Part shown: piece by piece, positions 43,030 through 52,698 of the stretch
Layout: each line of letters begins with the position of its first letter
How positions within the stretch are numbered: position 1 is the first letter of the stretch
NCBI RefSeq assembly: GCF_004006175.1
Contig: NZ_CP033219.1
Span: forward strand, 3,534,001-3,598,000
DNA from: Parasedimentitalea marina
GTDB lineage: Bacteria > Pseudomonadota > Alphaproteobacteria > Rhodobacterales > Rhodobacteraceae
Length of the DNA stretch: 64,000 bases
Reading direction: 5' to 3'
Notes under the pieces: model-generated
Databases searched by the model: none
Told to the model about the DNA's origin: nothing
Seen by the model: the letters and a program-made list of their open reading frames with translations, nothing else
Program-made: the position numbers and the translations under genes

Positions 43030-43806
43030 ATGATCATTGACCGGAAAATCAAAGGTGCGCTGCCCGACACTAAACTTAGCGCCACCGCCCTGAGCCAGCT
43101 GAGTGCCACCATAGGAACGCCAACCTATGTCAACGCAGCGCTGGATCTTGCACGACTGGAAACCGGAGCAAGTTTTATTTCAATGTTTTGTCAGGGCGAC
43201 CGGGATACCCCGCTGCTGGTTGGGACCACCTGTGTCTTTGGCCAACGACGGGCGGATCAGGCCGCCAAAGCCTATCTGCGACATAGTGCAGATGACCGGA
43301 ACTCTGCCCTGTTGGCCGGGGCCTCGGGTCTAGGCGATTTTCTGACCCTGCAACATGCCGCCAACATCACGTCATTTACCTACCGGCGGGATTGCTATGA
43401 ACAACCCGGCATCGCAGCGCGCCTCTCGTTAATCCGGCGCACAGCCTCTTTTGGGCTAGCCGTCAGCCTGTATTCCAGCACCAAAGACGGTGTCTTCCTC
43501 TCTCAAATGCAGGACCGGGCAACCGCCGTTCTGGGGCTATTGCTGGCCACCACCGAACGCCATGTCGCCTTTTCCCTTAAGGGTAAAACCTGGCAGGGAC
43601 AGGACATCCAAACCAGGCTGGCAGTCACCTTTCCCGCACTGACCAAACGCGAGCGCGAAGTGGCCGCGATGACCGTAAAGGGGCGCACAGCGGCTGAAAT
43701 TGCCAAAATTCTGGGATTGGCCGAAACAACTATCATCACCCACCGCAAAAAGGCTTACAGGCGAATGAATGTGGCCTCGCTGCGCGAGCTGATGGCGACC
43801 TTCTGA
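43030..43806 (+). CDS. LuxR-family transcriptional regulator
   Basis: A 258-residue regulator with a C-terminal LuxR-type helix-turn-helix (FPALTKREREVAAMTVKGRT then AAEIAKILGLAETTIITHRK, about 200-250). The N-terminal domain (about 30-190) is not a recognisable autoinducer-binding or response-receiver domain. It is divergent from the IYD-like gene and may regulate it. A possible lux-box-like palindrome lies 60 bp upstream. Confidence 0.85.
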   Translation: MIIDRKIKGALPDTKLSATALSQLSATIGTPTYVNAALDLARLETGASFISMFCQGDRDTPLLVGTTCVFGQRRADQAAKAYLRHSADDRNSALLAGASGLGDFLTLQHAANITSFTYRRDCYEQPGIAARLSLIRRTASFGLAVSLYSSTKDGVFLSQMQDRATAVLGLLLATTERHVAFSLKGKTWQGQDIQTRLAVTFPALTKREREVAAMTVKGRTAAEIAKILGLAETTIITHRKKAYRRMNVASLRELMATF

Positions 43807-43822
43807 CAGGAATGTCGCCCTG

Positions 43823-45103
43823 TCAAAGTTCCAACTGCTGCTCGAACTCTAGCTGAATACGGCGCAACTCTTCGATGGCTGCGCGAATGTCGCTGCTGTC
43901 GATCACATTCACCTCAACATGGTCACCGCTTCGTGACAACCGACGCCGCAATAGCTGATCGCGATGCTTGTCCGAGCGAAACTCGAGGACTTTGAACACT
44001 TCGATGGGACGTGAGAATCCTTTTGGCTGCACCTCGCCAACGGATTCACACGCCACATGTTCGGAAATCAGGTTGCAGGTGGTATCCGAGATCAGAACGC
44101 TGCCCGGCTCAGCCAGCCCTTCGAGACGGGCCGCCAAATTCACTGGCCTGCCAAGCACAGTGTAATCCAGCCGCTTATCCGAGCCGAAATTCCCAACTGT
44201 GCAAAAGCCCGAGGTTATCCCCATACGCACGCGCATTGGTTTCGGCACACCCAGCTTTTTCCAGTGGCTTTGTAACTCAGTCACGCGCTGCTGCATGCGC
44301 AGCGCCATCTCGACCGCCTTCAGCGCGTCTTCTTCTTCGCCGTCACTTTCGGGATCGCCAAAAAACACCATCACCGCATCGCCGATGAACTTATCAATGG
44401 TGCCGCCACATTGAATGGCGATCGACGACATTTCAGACAGGTAGGAATTGATAACCATCGTCAGCCGTTCAGGCTCTAAGGTTTCGGACAGGTCAGTGAA
44501 GTGTTCGATGTCAGAAAAGAAGATGGTCAGGTTTTTACGCTTGGTTGCGATGCCGCCCTCCTGTTTGCCCGCAAAAATACTGTCATAGATCTGCGGGGAC
44601 AGGTATTTGGCCAATCTGGTCGCCAGATTCTCCAGCTGAGCGCTTTTCTCTTCGATAATCTCACGGTCACGGATTTTCTGCTCCAACAGTTCCTCGCGCT
44701 CGTGCCGCAGTTTCCATTCATCGGTGCGGTCAACAAATTGCCCCTGAATACCGTTCAGATAGGAAAAGCTGTCATCTGCTGTGAGCGTCGACATCAAGGC
44801 ATAGACCCGGCTGTTGCCATTGTCCGAAATATGGATTTCCGGGATCCGCACCGAGCCCTGTTCGCGAATACCAGAAATCCAGGTGTCGATCTGCGCTCCG
44901 GGTACGCCCAGTTGTTCTAGAACATCGGGGAAATAGGCGTTCGAAACATTGCCCAACACCGGAAAGAAACTCAGAAAATTCTCGTTTACTTTGAGGATCT
45001 CAAAATCCTGGTTGGCGTAATAAGCTGCCGTAATGGCGTTTCGGAAATTGAAAAAGCTCAAATCGACAATATTATTCTGATTGAAAAGATCCTCAACTTT
45101 CAT
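43823..45103 (-). CDS. PAS-linked class III adenylate cyclase
   Basis: A 426-residue soluble cyclase. The N-terminal part (about 1-125) resembles a PAS sensor (NAITAAYYANQDFEILKVNE), then a coiled coil (about 130-165), then the catalytic domain. Metal Asp198 (FFSDIEHFTDLS) and Asp242 (FIGDAVMVFFGDP), adenine-specifying Lys238 and Asp313, and Asn322/Arg326 (GRPVNLAARLEG) are all present, so it should make cAMP. The ATG at 45103 overlaps the NrtS-like gene by 11 bp, indicating co-translation. Confidence 0.9.
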   Translation of the reverse strand: MKVEDLFNQNNIVDLSFFNFRNAITAAYYANQDFEILKVNENFLSFFPVLGNVSNAYFPDVLEQLGVPGAQIDTWISGIREQGSVRIPEIHISDNGNSRVYALMSTLTADDSFSYLNGIQGQFVDRTDEWKLRHEREELLEQKIRDREIIEEKSAQLENLATRLAKYLSPQIYDSIFAGKQEGGIATKRKNLTIFFSDIEHFTDLSETLEPERLTMVINSYLSEMSSIAIQCGGTIDKFIGDAVMVFFGDPESDGEEEDALKAVEMALRMQQRVTELQSHWKKLGVPKPMRVRMGITSGFCTVGNFGSDKRLDYTVLGRPVNLAARLEGLAEPGSVLISDTTCNLISEHVACESVGEVQPKGFSRPIEVFKVLEFRSDKHRDQLLRRRLSRSGDHVEVNVIDSSDIRAAIEELRRIQLEFEQQLEL

Positions 45104-45401
45104 GGCCACTCCGTGTTGTTTGATGTGCGCTGACTTGGTGCAGAACAAAATCCAGTTTCCATTGCGCCCGTTTGCCGGTGACAGCCCCCCAAGTGGTGAC
45201 ACAATAGGGTGTGAGATAGGTTAGAAGTACTTTCCAGACAGGTGGAAACTCACCTGCAAACATTTGATCTCCGTGGTTTATCAGCGTCAGCACTGTGCCC
45301 ACAACAAGGGCTGTTGCCAGGGCTTTTTGTGGCGTTCCATCGCCCGTGATCATGTGCACAACGCTGGGTGCTGTCTGTTTTTGTACCTTGGCCTTGGTCA
45401 T
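45093..45401 (-). CDS. nrtS: NrtS-like nitrate/nitrite transporter
   Basis: A 102-residue protein with two hydrophobic segments, the second including VWKVLLTYLTPYCVTTWGAV. TALVVGTVLTLINHGDQMFA and the LLTYLTPYCV block are the signatures of NrtS, a small bispecific nitrate/nitrite transporter described from marine cyanobacteria and proteobacteria. GGGGGAGG lies just before the ATG at 45401. The stop overlaps the cyclase start by 11 bp, so transport and cAMP synthesis are probably co-regulated. Confidence 0.75.
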   Translation of the reverse strand: MTKAKVQKQTAPSVVHMITGDGTPQKALATALVVGTVLTLINHGDQMFAGEFPPVWKVLLTYLTPYCVTTWGAVTGKRAQWKLDFVLHQVSAHQTTRSGHES

Positions 45402-45708
45402 AAACCCGCCTCCCCCGAATAAAACACTGGCTTGCTCCACCCTTCGGTCAAAACAACGCTGTGGTATTCAGGCAGTTTAAAGAAGCAATTCAAAAAAGCA
45501 TGGACTAAATTTCGGGCAACTCTGAGGCGGCGTTTCCACCATGACGTTGCGCCAAACACAAATGGAACCGGGCGCGCTGCCGCAGAAATGCTGTCGTGCC
45601 GCATTTCTTTCTGACCCTGCGGAATTCTGGTGCCTGAATAAGACTTTATTAGGGGACGCGCTCTATCGATCGGTGAAAACTGCACATTCCCCAAAGGAAC
45701 AGCCCGCA
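45402..45708. other. Divergent promoter region
   Basis: These 307 bp separate the divergent nrtS-cyclase pair and first chemoreceptor gene. It must hold promoters for both, but no confident promoter or regulator motif was recognised and no small gene is convincing. Confidence 0.4.
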
Positions 45709-47616
45709 ATGCCAGAAATACTATATCGTCTTTCAACCCGCATCTATGCAGTGATAGCACTTTCGCTCTGCATGGTTGCGCTGCTTACGTTTCTGTTGTT
45801 ATCGCGCGCCGTCGACAACGCCTATTCAATGCGGGAAGTGGAACTTCGCAATGCAACAGATACAGCCGTCAGCCTGCTGGCAGCGCTAGAGGCGCGGGTA
45901 GAATCCGGCACATTGACCCGTGACGAGGCTCTGACGCTTGGGCGTGACCAGCTGAATTCGTTGCGATTCGGCACATCGGGGTACTTTTTTGTCAACGATT
46001 TGACCAATATCGTGCGGGCCCACCCCTTTAAACCTGATTGGGAAGGCACCGACCAGTCCGCCCTTGAGGACGTCAATGGCCTGAAAATCTTTCAAGAGAT
46101 GCAGAAAATTGGTCTCAGCCCAGCTGGCCAAGGTGCTCTGCGCTATTGGTTCCAAAAACCAAATGCCGACGAACCGGAGCAGAAAATTGGCTATGTGCAA
46201 CTGTTCAAACCCTGGGGCTGGATCGTTGGCACCGGATCTTACGTCTCCGACATTGAGACCAGCCTAAGCTGGATGCGCACAGCCGCCTTGCTGACAATGG
46301 CGTTCTGCGTGACTCTTTTGGTCGGCGCTGGGTTCTTCATCGCGCGCAGCGTGACAGGCCCGCTGGCCGCTTTGCAGGCGCGTATGCAGGGGATGGCCGA
46401 CGGCGAAACGCAATCCGATGTGCCTGCTACCGATGTCAAAAGTGAAATCGGAGCAATGGCTCAAACGGTTGAGGTCTTCCGACAGTCCATGCTGAAACAA
46501 GCCGAATTGGAAAGCAGTCAAGCGGCCCGTGACGAACATAGACGCGGTGTTGTGAGTACCCTTAGTCAGCACCTGTCAGCCCTGTCTCACGGCGATCTGA
46601 CCGTTCAGATCAACGAGCCCTTTCCTGCTGATTATGAACAGCTGCGTCAGGACTTTAACCAAACCCTCGAAACACTGAACAGCACGGTTGTACAGGTAAT
46701 TGCGGCCTCAGACAGCATTAGTAACGGCGCGGCCGAGATCACTCAGTCCTCTGGTGATTTGTCTCATCGCACCGAAAGCCAGGCTGCGACACTCGAAGAA
46801 ACCGCGGCCGCACTGGAGGAGATGACGGTCAGCGTACAATCTGCAGCGGAAGGGGCGCAGACCGTTGAAAGCGTCACCCAAGCCGCCAAGACGGAAGCCA
46901 GGGACAGTGGCTCCGTTGTTCAAAACGCCGTAGAAGCCATGAACGAGATCGAACATTCGTCTAACCATATCTCTCAGATTATCGGCGTGATTGACGACAT
47001 TGCATTCCAAACCAACCTGTTGGCACTGAATGCGGGGGTCGAGGCAGCCCGCGCAGGCGAAGCAGGGCGTGGCTTCGCGGTGGTCGCCTCGGAGGTGCGG
47101 GCACTGGCCCAGCGATCATCAGACGCGGCTACCGAAATCAAAACTCTGATCGGCGACTCGTCACAGCAGGTTGAGAAAGGTGTGGAGCTGGTTGGCAAAG
47201 CAGGGGCTGCGCTGAAGCGGATTGTCGAACGGGTGACCGATATCTCGCAGCAAGTATCCGCCATTGCGGTCAGCGCCTCCGAACAGTCGACCGGCCTGAA
47301 CGAGATCAACACAGGCGTCAGCCAACTGGATGAGGTGACGCAGCAGAATGCGGTAATGGTGGAACAGTCCACTGCGGCCGGACAATTGCTCAGCACGGAT
47401 GCCGACAAACTGTCAGGCCTGGTATCCCGTTTTACCATCACAGGCGGCAACCCCCGCTCTGCCAAAGTGACCTTGGCCTCTGCGTCCCCTGTTGCGGCAC
47501 CACCTTCGGTCCCGACGTCCCATGGGACAGATGATTGGGATACTGACATGGCAACGCCCATGCCCATGGCAGTGTCCCAGGGATCTGCCGCCAAGGATAT
47601 GTGGCAGGATTTTTAA
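45709..47616 (+). CDS. Methyl-accepting chemotaxis protein with Cache sensor
   Basis: A 635-residue inner-membrane chemoreceptor. A membrane segment (about 12-32) is followed by a periplasmic single-Cache region (about 40-190; GTSGYFFVNDLTNIVRAHPF), a second membrane segment (about 198-218), a HAMP linker and the cytoplasmic signalling hairpin with the conserved tip IAFQTNLLALNAGVEAARAG. The C-terminus, MWQDF, fits the xWxxF CheR/CheB tether. An AAAGGAAC precedes the ATG at 45709; the longer frame to 45541 is unsupported. It should sense a small periplasmic ligand, possibly an organic acid. Confidence 0.92.
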   Translation: MPEILYRLSTRIYAVIALSLCMVALLTFLLLSRAVDNAYSMREVELRNATDTAVSLLAALEARVESGTLTRDEALTLGRDQLNSLRFGTSGYFFVNDLTNIVRAHPFKPDWEGTDQSALEDVNGLKIFQEMQKIGLSPAGQGALRYWFQKPNADEPEQKIGYVQLFKPWGWIVGTGSYVSDIETSLSWMRTAALLTMAFCVTLLVGAGFFIARSVTGPLAALQARMQGMADGETQSDVPATDVKSEIGAMAQTVEVFRQSMLKQAELESSQAARDEHRRGVVSTLSQHLSALSHGDLTVQINEPFPADYEQLRQDFNQTLETLNSTVVQVIAASDSISNGAAEITQSSGDLSHRTESQAATLEETAAALEEMTVSVQSAAEGAQTVESVTQAAKTEARDSGSVVQNAVEAMNEIEHSSNHISQIIGVIDDIAFQTNLLALNAGVEAARAGEAGRGFAVVASEVRALAQRSSDAATEIKTLIGDSSQQVEKGVELVGKAGAALKRIVERVTDISQQVSAIAVSASEQSTGLNEINTGVSQLDEVTQQNAVMVEQSTAAGQLLSTDADKLSGLVSRFTITGGNPRSAKVTLASASPVAAPPSVPTSHGTDDWDTDMATPMPMAVSQGSAAKDMWQDF

Positions 47617-47668
47617 TCCAGACCAAAGGTCGCTACGCAAACCTCTGCAGCTGATTTGGGCCTGCACC

Positions 47669-47704
47669 GATCCCCTCTTGCCTTCGCAAGGGGGGATCTT
47701 TTTT
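47669..47704 (+). terminator. Rho-independent terminator after first chemoreceptor gene
   Basis: A 13-bp stem (GATCCCCTCTTGC / GCAAGGGGGGATC, one G-T pair) with a CTTC loop is followed by TTTTTT. Confidence 0.92.
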
Positions 47705-47910
47705 AACTCCAGCCCCAAGCGCGTCAATATGTTCAGGCTATTATTGCCTCAGGCAATTGAACGTCAGGGCCGCTTGTTCTACATGGGGTCCATAATATAG
47801 GCCGCCAGAGTCGGAATCCACGACCCCTGCGCGGCAATATGGGACCATCAAGGGTGCAATCCGACTGCGCCGACTTACGAACTTCCAAGATCGCTGAAAG
47901 GTTGAGAACT

Positions 47911-50124
47911 ATGTCAGATAAACCTAACCCAGATGTATTGTATACCATCGTAGACGAAGCGCCCGAGTTGGCCAGCGCCTCGCTGTTGCCTATCATCCGT
48001 TCCTTTGCCGGCGCCGCAGGCCTGAACTTTGGAACCAAGGATATTTCGCTGGCCGCACGCATCATTTCAGCCTTCCCCGATAGCCTGACCGAAGAGCAGC
48101 GCCAGTCCAACGATCTTGCTGAACTGGGCAACCTGGTCAAAACACCAGACGCCAACGTCATCAAACTGCCAAACATTTCCGCCTCCGTTCCGCAGCTGGT
48201 GGCCGCAATCACCGAACTGCAGTCGCAGGGCTACGCGCTGCCCGATTTCCCGGAAGAGCCATCGACCGAGGCCGAAAAAGCTGCACGCGCCAGCTATAAC
48301 GCAGTCATGGGCTCTGCCGTGAACCCGGTCCTGCGCGAAGGCAACTCGGACCGTCGTTCGGCCAAAGCCGTGAAAAACTACGCTCAGAACAACCCCCACT
48401 CGATGGGCGCCTGGGTCAGCGACAGTAAAACCAAAGTCTCGTCCATGTCGGGCAACGACTTTTACGCAAATGAGAAATCCGCCACCATCACTGCCGCTCA
48501 GGCGGGTGACGCGAAAATCGAATTTGTTGCCAAAGACGGCTCTGTGACTGCGCTGAAAGACGCCTGGCCACTGGAAGCTGGCACCATTGCAGATGCCTCT
48601 TTCATCTCGGCCAAGGCCCTGGGATCTTTCCTGTCTGCTGCGATCGAAGACACCAAAGCCGACGGCACCATGTTCTCACTGCACCTGAAGGCCACTATGA
48701 TGAAGGTCTCGGACCCGATCATCTTTGGCCACGCCGTCAAAGCCTGGCTGGCCCCAGTGTTCGCAAAGTTCGGTGCTGAAATGGACGCACTGGGTGTGAA
48801 CGCAAATTCCGGTATGGGTGATTTGCTGGACCGGGTTTCCGGTAACGCCGACATCATGGCCGCCATTGACGCGGTGAACGCTGATCGCCCCAGCATCTAT
48901 ATGGTGGACAGCGATAAAGGCATCACCAACCTGCACGTCCCCTCTGATGTGATCATCGATGCCTCGATCCCCGCGATTATCCGCGCCGGCGGCAAAGGCT
49001 GGAACGAACTGGGCAACAAAGGCGACACCAACTGCGTGATCCCCGATCGTTGCTACGCCACTGTCTATGACGAAGCCATCAACTTCTTCAAAGCCAACGG
49101 AGCCCTGGACGTCACCACTGCGGGGTCTGTCGCCAACGTTGGCCTGATGGCGCAAAAAGCCGAGGAATATGGCTCACACCCAACCACCTTTGAAGCCGCT
49201 GCAGATGGTGCAATCCGCATTGTTCTGGCCAATGGCGATGTTCTGCACAGCCATGACGTCGAAGCGGGTGACATCTGGCGCGCTTGCACTGCCAAGAAGG
49301 CGCCAATCGAGAACTGGATCGCACTGGCACTGGATCGTCAGCGCCTGACCGGCTCCGAGGCCATCTTCTGGCTGGACGCTGATCGCGCCCATGATGCGCA
49401 GCTGATCGCCTATGTCACGCCTGCGCTGGCCGCAGCGGGTGTTGCCGACAAGTTCCAGATCATGGCTCCACGTGACGCCACCGCACAGTCGCTGAAGACC
49501 ATCACCGCAGGCAACGACAGCATCGCCATCTCTGGCAATGTGCTGCGGGATTATCTGACCGACCTGTTCCCAATCCTGGAACTGGGCACCTCGGCCAAGA
49601 TGCTGTCGATCGTGAAACTGATGAACGGTGGCGGCTTGTTCGAAACCGGGGCTGGCGGCTCTGCCCCCAAGCACGTTCAGCAGCTGGTCGAAGAAAACCA
49701 CCTGCGCTGGGACTCAATGGGCGAATTCTGCGCGTTGGGGGAAAGCCTGAACTTCCTGGCCGACAGCAAAGGCAATGCCAAAGCCGGCGTGCTGGGTGTC
49801 GCGGCCGAGGCTGCGACCCAAGGCATTCTGGACAACAACAAGTCGCCATCACGCAAGGTGGGTGAGCCCGACAACCGCGACAGCCACTACTGGTTCGCCC
49901 GCTACTGGGCCGAAGCCCTGGCTGCACAGTCCGACGATGCAGACCTGGCCGCTCACTTTGCCCCAATTGCAGCCGATCTGGCAGCCAAAGAACAGGCGAT
50001 CACCTCAGAATTGGCCGCAGCACAGGGAAAACCTGCTGACCTGGGCGGGTATTATAACACCGATCCCGCAAAAACGGCCATCGTGATGCGTCCCAGCGCC
50101 ACGCTGAACGCCATCATCGACTAA
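47911..50124 (+). CDS. icd: NADP-dependent isocitrate dehydrogenase, monomeric type
   Basis: TCA-cycle enzyme making 2-oxoglutarate and NADPH. The 737-residue protein is the monomeric IDH-II type, with [20 protein letters not shown] and [19 protein letters not shown] (substrate-binding region), [20 protein letters not shown] (near 360) and [20 protein letters not shown] in the C-terminal part. The ATG at 47911 gives [18 protein letters not shown], the usual N-terminus; an upstream frame from 47839 is not part of the family. It lies between two chemoreceptor genes but has its own terminators on both sides, so co-transcription is unlikely. Confidence 0.96.
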   Translation: MSDKPNPDVLYTIVDEAPELASASLLPIIRSFAGAAGLNFGTKDISLAARIISAFPDSLTEEQRQSNDLAELGNLVKTPDANVIKLPNISASVPQLVAAITELQSQGYALPDFPEEPSTEAEKAARASYNAVMGSAVNPVLREGNSDRRSAKAVKNYAQNNPHSMGAWVSDSKTKVSSMSGNDFYANEKSATITAAQAGDAKIEFVAKDGSVTALKDAWPLEAGTIADASFISAKALGSFLSAAIEDTKADGTMFSLHLKATMMKVSDPIIFGHAVKAWLAPVFAKFGAEMDALGVNANSGMGDLLDRVSGNADIMAAIDAVNADRPSIYMVDSDKGITNLHVPSDVIIDASIPAIIRAGGKGWNELGNKGDTNCVIPDRCYATVYDEAINFFKANGALDVTTAGSVANVGLMAQKAEEYGSHPTTFEAAADGAIRIVLANGDVLHSHDVEAGDIWRACTAKKAPIENWIALALDRQRLTGSEAIFWLDADRAHDAQLIAYVTPALAAAGVADKFQIMAPRDATAQSLKTITAGNDSIAISGNVLRDYLTDLFPILELGTSAKMLSIVKLMNGGGLFETGAGGSAPKHVQQLVEENHLRWDSMGEFCALGESLNFLADSKGNAKAGVLGVAAEAATQGILDNNKSPSRKVGEPDNRDSHYWFARYWAEALAAQSDDADLAAHFAPIAADLAAKEQAITSELAAAQGKPADLGGYYNTDPAKTAIVMRPSATLNAIID

Positions 50125-50147
50125 AGTCAGCTGGCTACACAAAAAAC

Positions 50148-50173
50148 AAGGCGTCCGGATCCGGGCGCCTTTT
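50148..50173 (+). terminator. Rho-independent terminator of icd
   Basis: A stem of about 9 bp (AAGGCGTCC with GGGCGCCTT, including one G-T pair) with a short loop is followed by TTTT. Confidence 0.85.
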
Positions 50174-50332
50174 CTGTTTGTCCTGCCTCTGATCTCCCTG
50201 CGTGTTCGCATCTAATGCCTCAGACATGAGGCCTCCACCTCTTCGCATATGACTTCAACGTCGCCCCTAAACAAATTCTTCACCACAACCGCATAGGTTG
50301 TTTCAGTAAGTTTTTTAAAAGGTGTGTATGTC

Positions 50333-52474
50333 ATGAAGAAATCAATACGGATGAAGTCCGCCCTCTATATCGTCATAGCGATCGCAGCGTTTGGTATGCT
50401 TGGCCTAATCGCCGCAATGTTCAATCTGTCGCAATACCAAAAACATGCATTCCATGAGGAAGTAGAATTGAGCGAGATGAGATTCCAGGCCTCAAACCTC
50501 GAGTCAATTTTGTTGCAGGCGCGCAGACTCGAAAAAGATTTCTTGCTACGGCGCGATGATAAGTACATCGGGCTACACGCCACAACGATGGGCACAGCCT
50601 ATTCCGTACTCGATGACATTGCTGATCATTTCAAACTGACCGGAAGCGAGCACGGGGTACAGGACAGTGAGCACGCGCAATCCCTGCTCACAGATTATGA
50701 AAATACATTCAAAACCCTGGTGTCCCTGTCACACCAGATTGGGCTGGACCCAAGTTCTGGATTACGGGCCGAGCTAAGGGCACAGGTCCACGAAGTCGAA
50801 ACACTGATGCAAGAGATCAACCACCCGGAACTTCTGGTAATGGTGTTGACTATGCGCCGCCATGAAAAGGATTTTTTCCTACGTAGCGAAGCTAAATACG
50901 TGACCCGCCTGGAAGAATCCATCGCCGCGTTTCAGGCTATTCCTGACGCCCAGTTTGACAGCGATGATGTTGCCACAAAGGCCAAAGGTCTGATTGCATC
51001 CTATGGTGAAACCTTCGGAAAACTTGCCGCCCTAAAGGCAGATGAACTTGAAGCCAGAGCCGCGCTGGCATCGCTTTATTCGAAGTTTCACCCGATTTAT
51101 GTGGAGCTGATGAACGACTATGCCGCCGAGGCTGATGAGATTTCAGCATCGTCCGAGCAAGCCGTCAATGCCACGATTACTGCGACTGCGGCAATTGCAG
51201 GGGTGGCTTTAATCGCCTTTACAATCATCGGCGCAGTTTTGGCCCATGTCTTGTCACATCGGCTTACAGCATGTTCAAACGCATTAACGGCTGTTGCAAA
51301 CGGCGACATCGGCACAAAGCCTGATACCAGTAGCTTTATCGTTGAAATAACCCAGCTATGGGGCGCGTTCTCTTTCATTTCCAAATCTGTCGCAGACCAA
51401 AAAATGATGCAGGCAAAACTGGACCAAGACCGGGTAGAGCAGGCAAACGTGATTGAGGCACTCAATCAAGGATTGAAGGAAATGGCCGACGGAAACCTGA
51501 CACAGCCCATCCAGGAAGCCTTCCCCGAAGCCCACGAGCAATTGCGCACAAATTTCAATCACACTCAGAAATGCCTGAACACCATTGTAATGGATGTTGT
51601 CCATTCGGCTGACAGCATCAACAACGGTGCGACCGAGATCAGCCGCGCGGCTGATGACCTGTCGCATCGCACCGAAAGCCAGGCCGCAACGCTGGAACAA
51701 ACAGCAGCGGCGCTTGAAGAAATGACTGCCAGCGTCAAATCCGCTGCTGAGGGCGCCCATAGCGTGGAAAACATTGTGAACGAGGCAAAAACTGAAGCCA
51801 TAGAAAGCGACAAAGTGGTGCAGCATGCGGTTTCGGCGATGACTGAAATCGAAGGGTCTGCCCGCCACATCAGTCAGATCATCGGCGTGATCGACGACAT
51901 TGCTTTCCAGACCAATCTTCTGGCGCTGAACGCGGGTGTCGAAGCCGCCCGTGCAGGCGAGGCCGGTCGCGGCTTTGCGGTGGTAGCCTCTGAGGTGCGG
52001 GCTCTGGCCCAGCGCTCTTCTGATGCAGCACTGGAGATCAAAACGCTGATCAGCGACAGCTCAAAGCAGGTTGAACAAGGCGTAGAATTGGTTGGCAAGG
52101 CCGGAGAAGCCTTGAACAGCATCGTCAACCGGGTTGGTCACATCTCGCAATTGGTGTCCGAAATTGCAGTTGGGTCCGCCGAACAGTCCACTGGGTTGGG
52201 TGAGATCAATGTTGGTGTGACGCAACTGGACCAGGTGACCCAGCAAAATGCCGCCATGGTGGAACAGGCAACTGCCGCCGGCCACTTGCTGATCGCTGAT
52301 GCCGGTAAATTATCCGATGTGGTGTCTCATTTCAGTGTTGAAGGTCGCAGTGGCAGCCGCGCTGCAGTACCGACCGTTCATGGAACAAACTGGCAAGACC
52401 AGCCAGAGGAGCCACCCCGTGCAATGGCAGTAAACGAAAGCCCCAGCTCAGCCGACGGTTGGCAGGATTTCTAA
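50333..52474 (+). CDS. Methyl-accepting chemotaxis protein with HBM sensor
   Basis: A 713-residue chemoreceptor with a membrane segment near 11-33, a helical bimodular (HBM) periplasmic domain (about 38-285), a second membrane segment (about 285-308) and a signalling hairpin with the same IAFQTNLLALNAGVEAARAG tip as its neighbours. The HBM assignment rests on the repeated ARRLEKDFLLRRDDKY and RRHEKDFFLRSEAKY motifs, one per helical bundle. HBM domains bind TCA-cycle intermediates in characterised receptors. The C-terminus is GWQDF, a CheR/CheB tether-like pentapeptide. The ATG at 50333 follows AAAAGG. Confidence 0.9.
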   Translation: MKKSIRMKSALYIVIAIAAFGMLGLIAAMFNLSQYQKHAFHEEVELSEMRFQASNLESILLQARRLEKDFLLRRDDKYIGLHATTMGTAYSVLDDIADHFKLTGSEHGVQDSEHAQSLLTDYENTFKTLVSLSHQIGLDPSSGLRAELRAQVHEVETLMQEINHPELLVMVLTMRRHEKDFFLRSEAKYVTRLEESIAAFQAIPDAQFDSDDVATKAKGLIASYGETFGKLAALKADELEARAALASLYSKFHPIYVELMNDYAAEADEISASSEQAVNATITATAAIAGVALIAFTIIGAVLAHVLSHRLTACSNALTAVANGDIGTKPDTSSFIVEITQLWGAFSFISKSVADQKMMQAKLDQDRVEQANVIEALNQGLKEMADGNLTQPIQEAFPEAHEQLRTNFNHTQKCLNTIVMDVVHSADSINNGATEISRAADDLSHRTESQAATLEQTAAALEEMTASVKSAAEGAHSVENIVNEAKTEAIESDKVVQHAVSAMTEIEGSARHISQIIGVIDDIAFQTNLLALNAGVEAARAGEAGRGFAVVASEVRALAQRSSDAALEIKTLISDSSKQVEQGVELVGKAGEALNSIVNRVGHISQLVSEIAVGSAEQSTGLGEINVGVTQLDQVTQQNAAMVEQATAAGHLLIADAGKLSDVVSHFSVEGRSGSRAAVPTVHGTNWQDQPEEPPRAMAVNESPSSADGWQDF

Positions 52475-52488
52475 AATAATCGGCACGC

Positions 52489-52525
52489 GGCGCTACACTG
52501 TCTTGCTCCAGGACAGTGTAGCGCC
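52489..52525 (+). terminator. Strong hairpin after second chemoreceptor gene
   Basis: A perfect 14-bp stem (GGCGCTACACTGTC / GACAGTGTAGCGCC) with a 9-base loop, 14 bases after the stop. No T-run follows, so it may pause or stabilise rather than fully terminate. Confidence 0.65.
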
Positions 52526-52557
52526 CAACTGACGTTCCATCGACATCCCCGGCAGCT

Positions 52558-52573
52558 TTAAGGCACGAGTAAC
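52558..52573 (+). promoter_or_regulatory. Possible CtrA-binding site
   Basis: TTAA-N7-GTAAC differs by one base from the alphaproteobacterial CtrA consensus TTAA-N7-TTAAC, about 125 bp before the heme-chemoreceptor start. CtrA controls motility genes in related bacteria. Only a single site is seen and the other two chemoreceptors lack one. Confidence 0.3.
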
Positions 52574-52698
52574 AAATTTACGGTAGTTTCACGCTCACAA
52601 ATCAAAATGTGAGTCCAAAAATGTGCCCGCTCAGGATCCTATGTGTCCTGAGCCCAGAATGGCTATGGCACCGGTTTGGATAGAATGGAGCACCAGAC

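Noticed and set aside
47911..50124. icd as part of a chemotaxis operon with the flanking receptors
   Set aside because: A strong terminator precedes it (47669-47704) and another follows (50148-50173), so shared transcription is unlikely.
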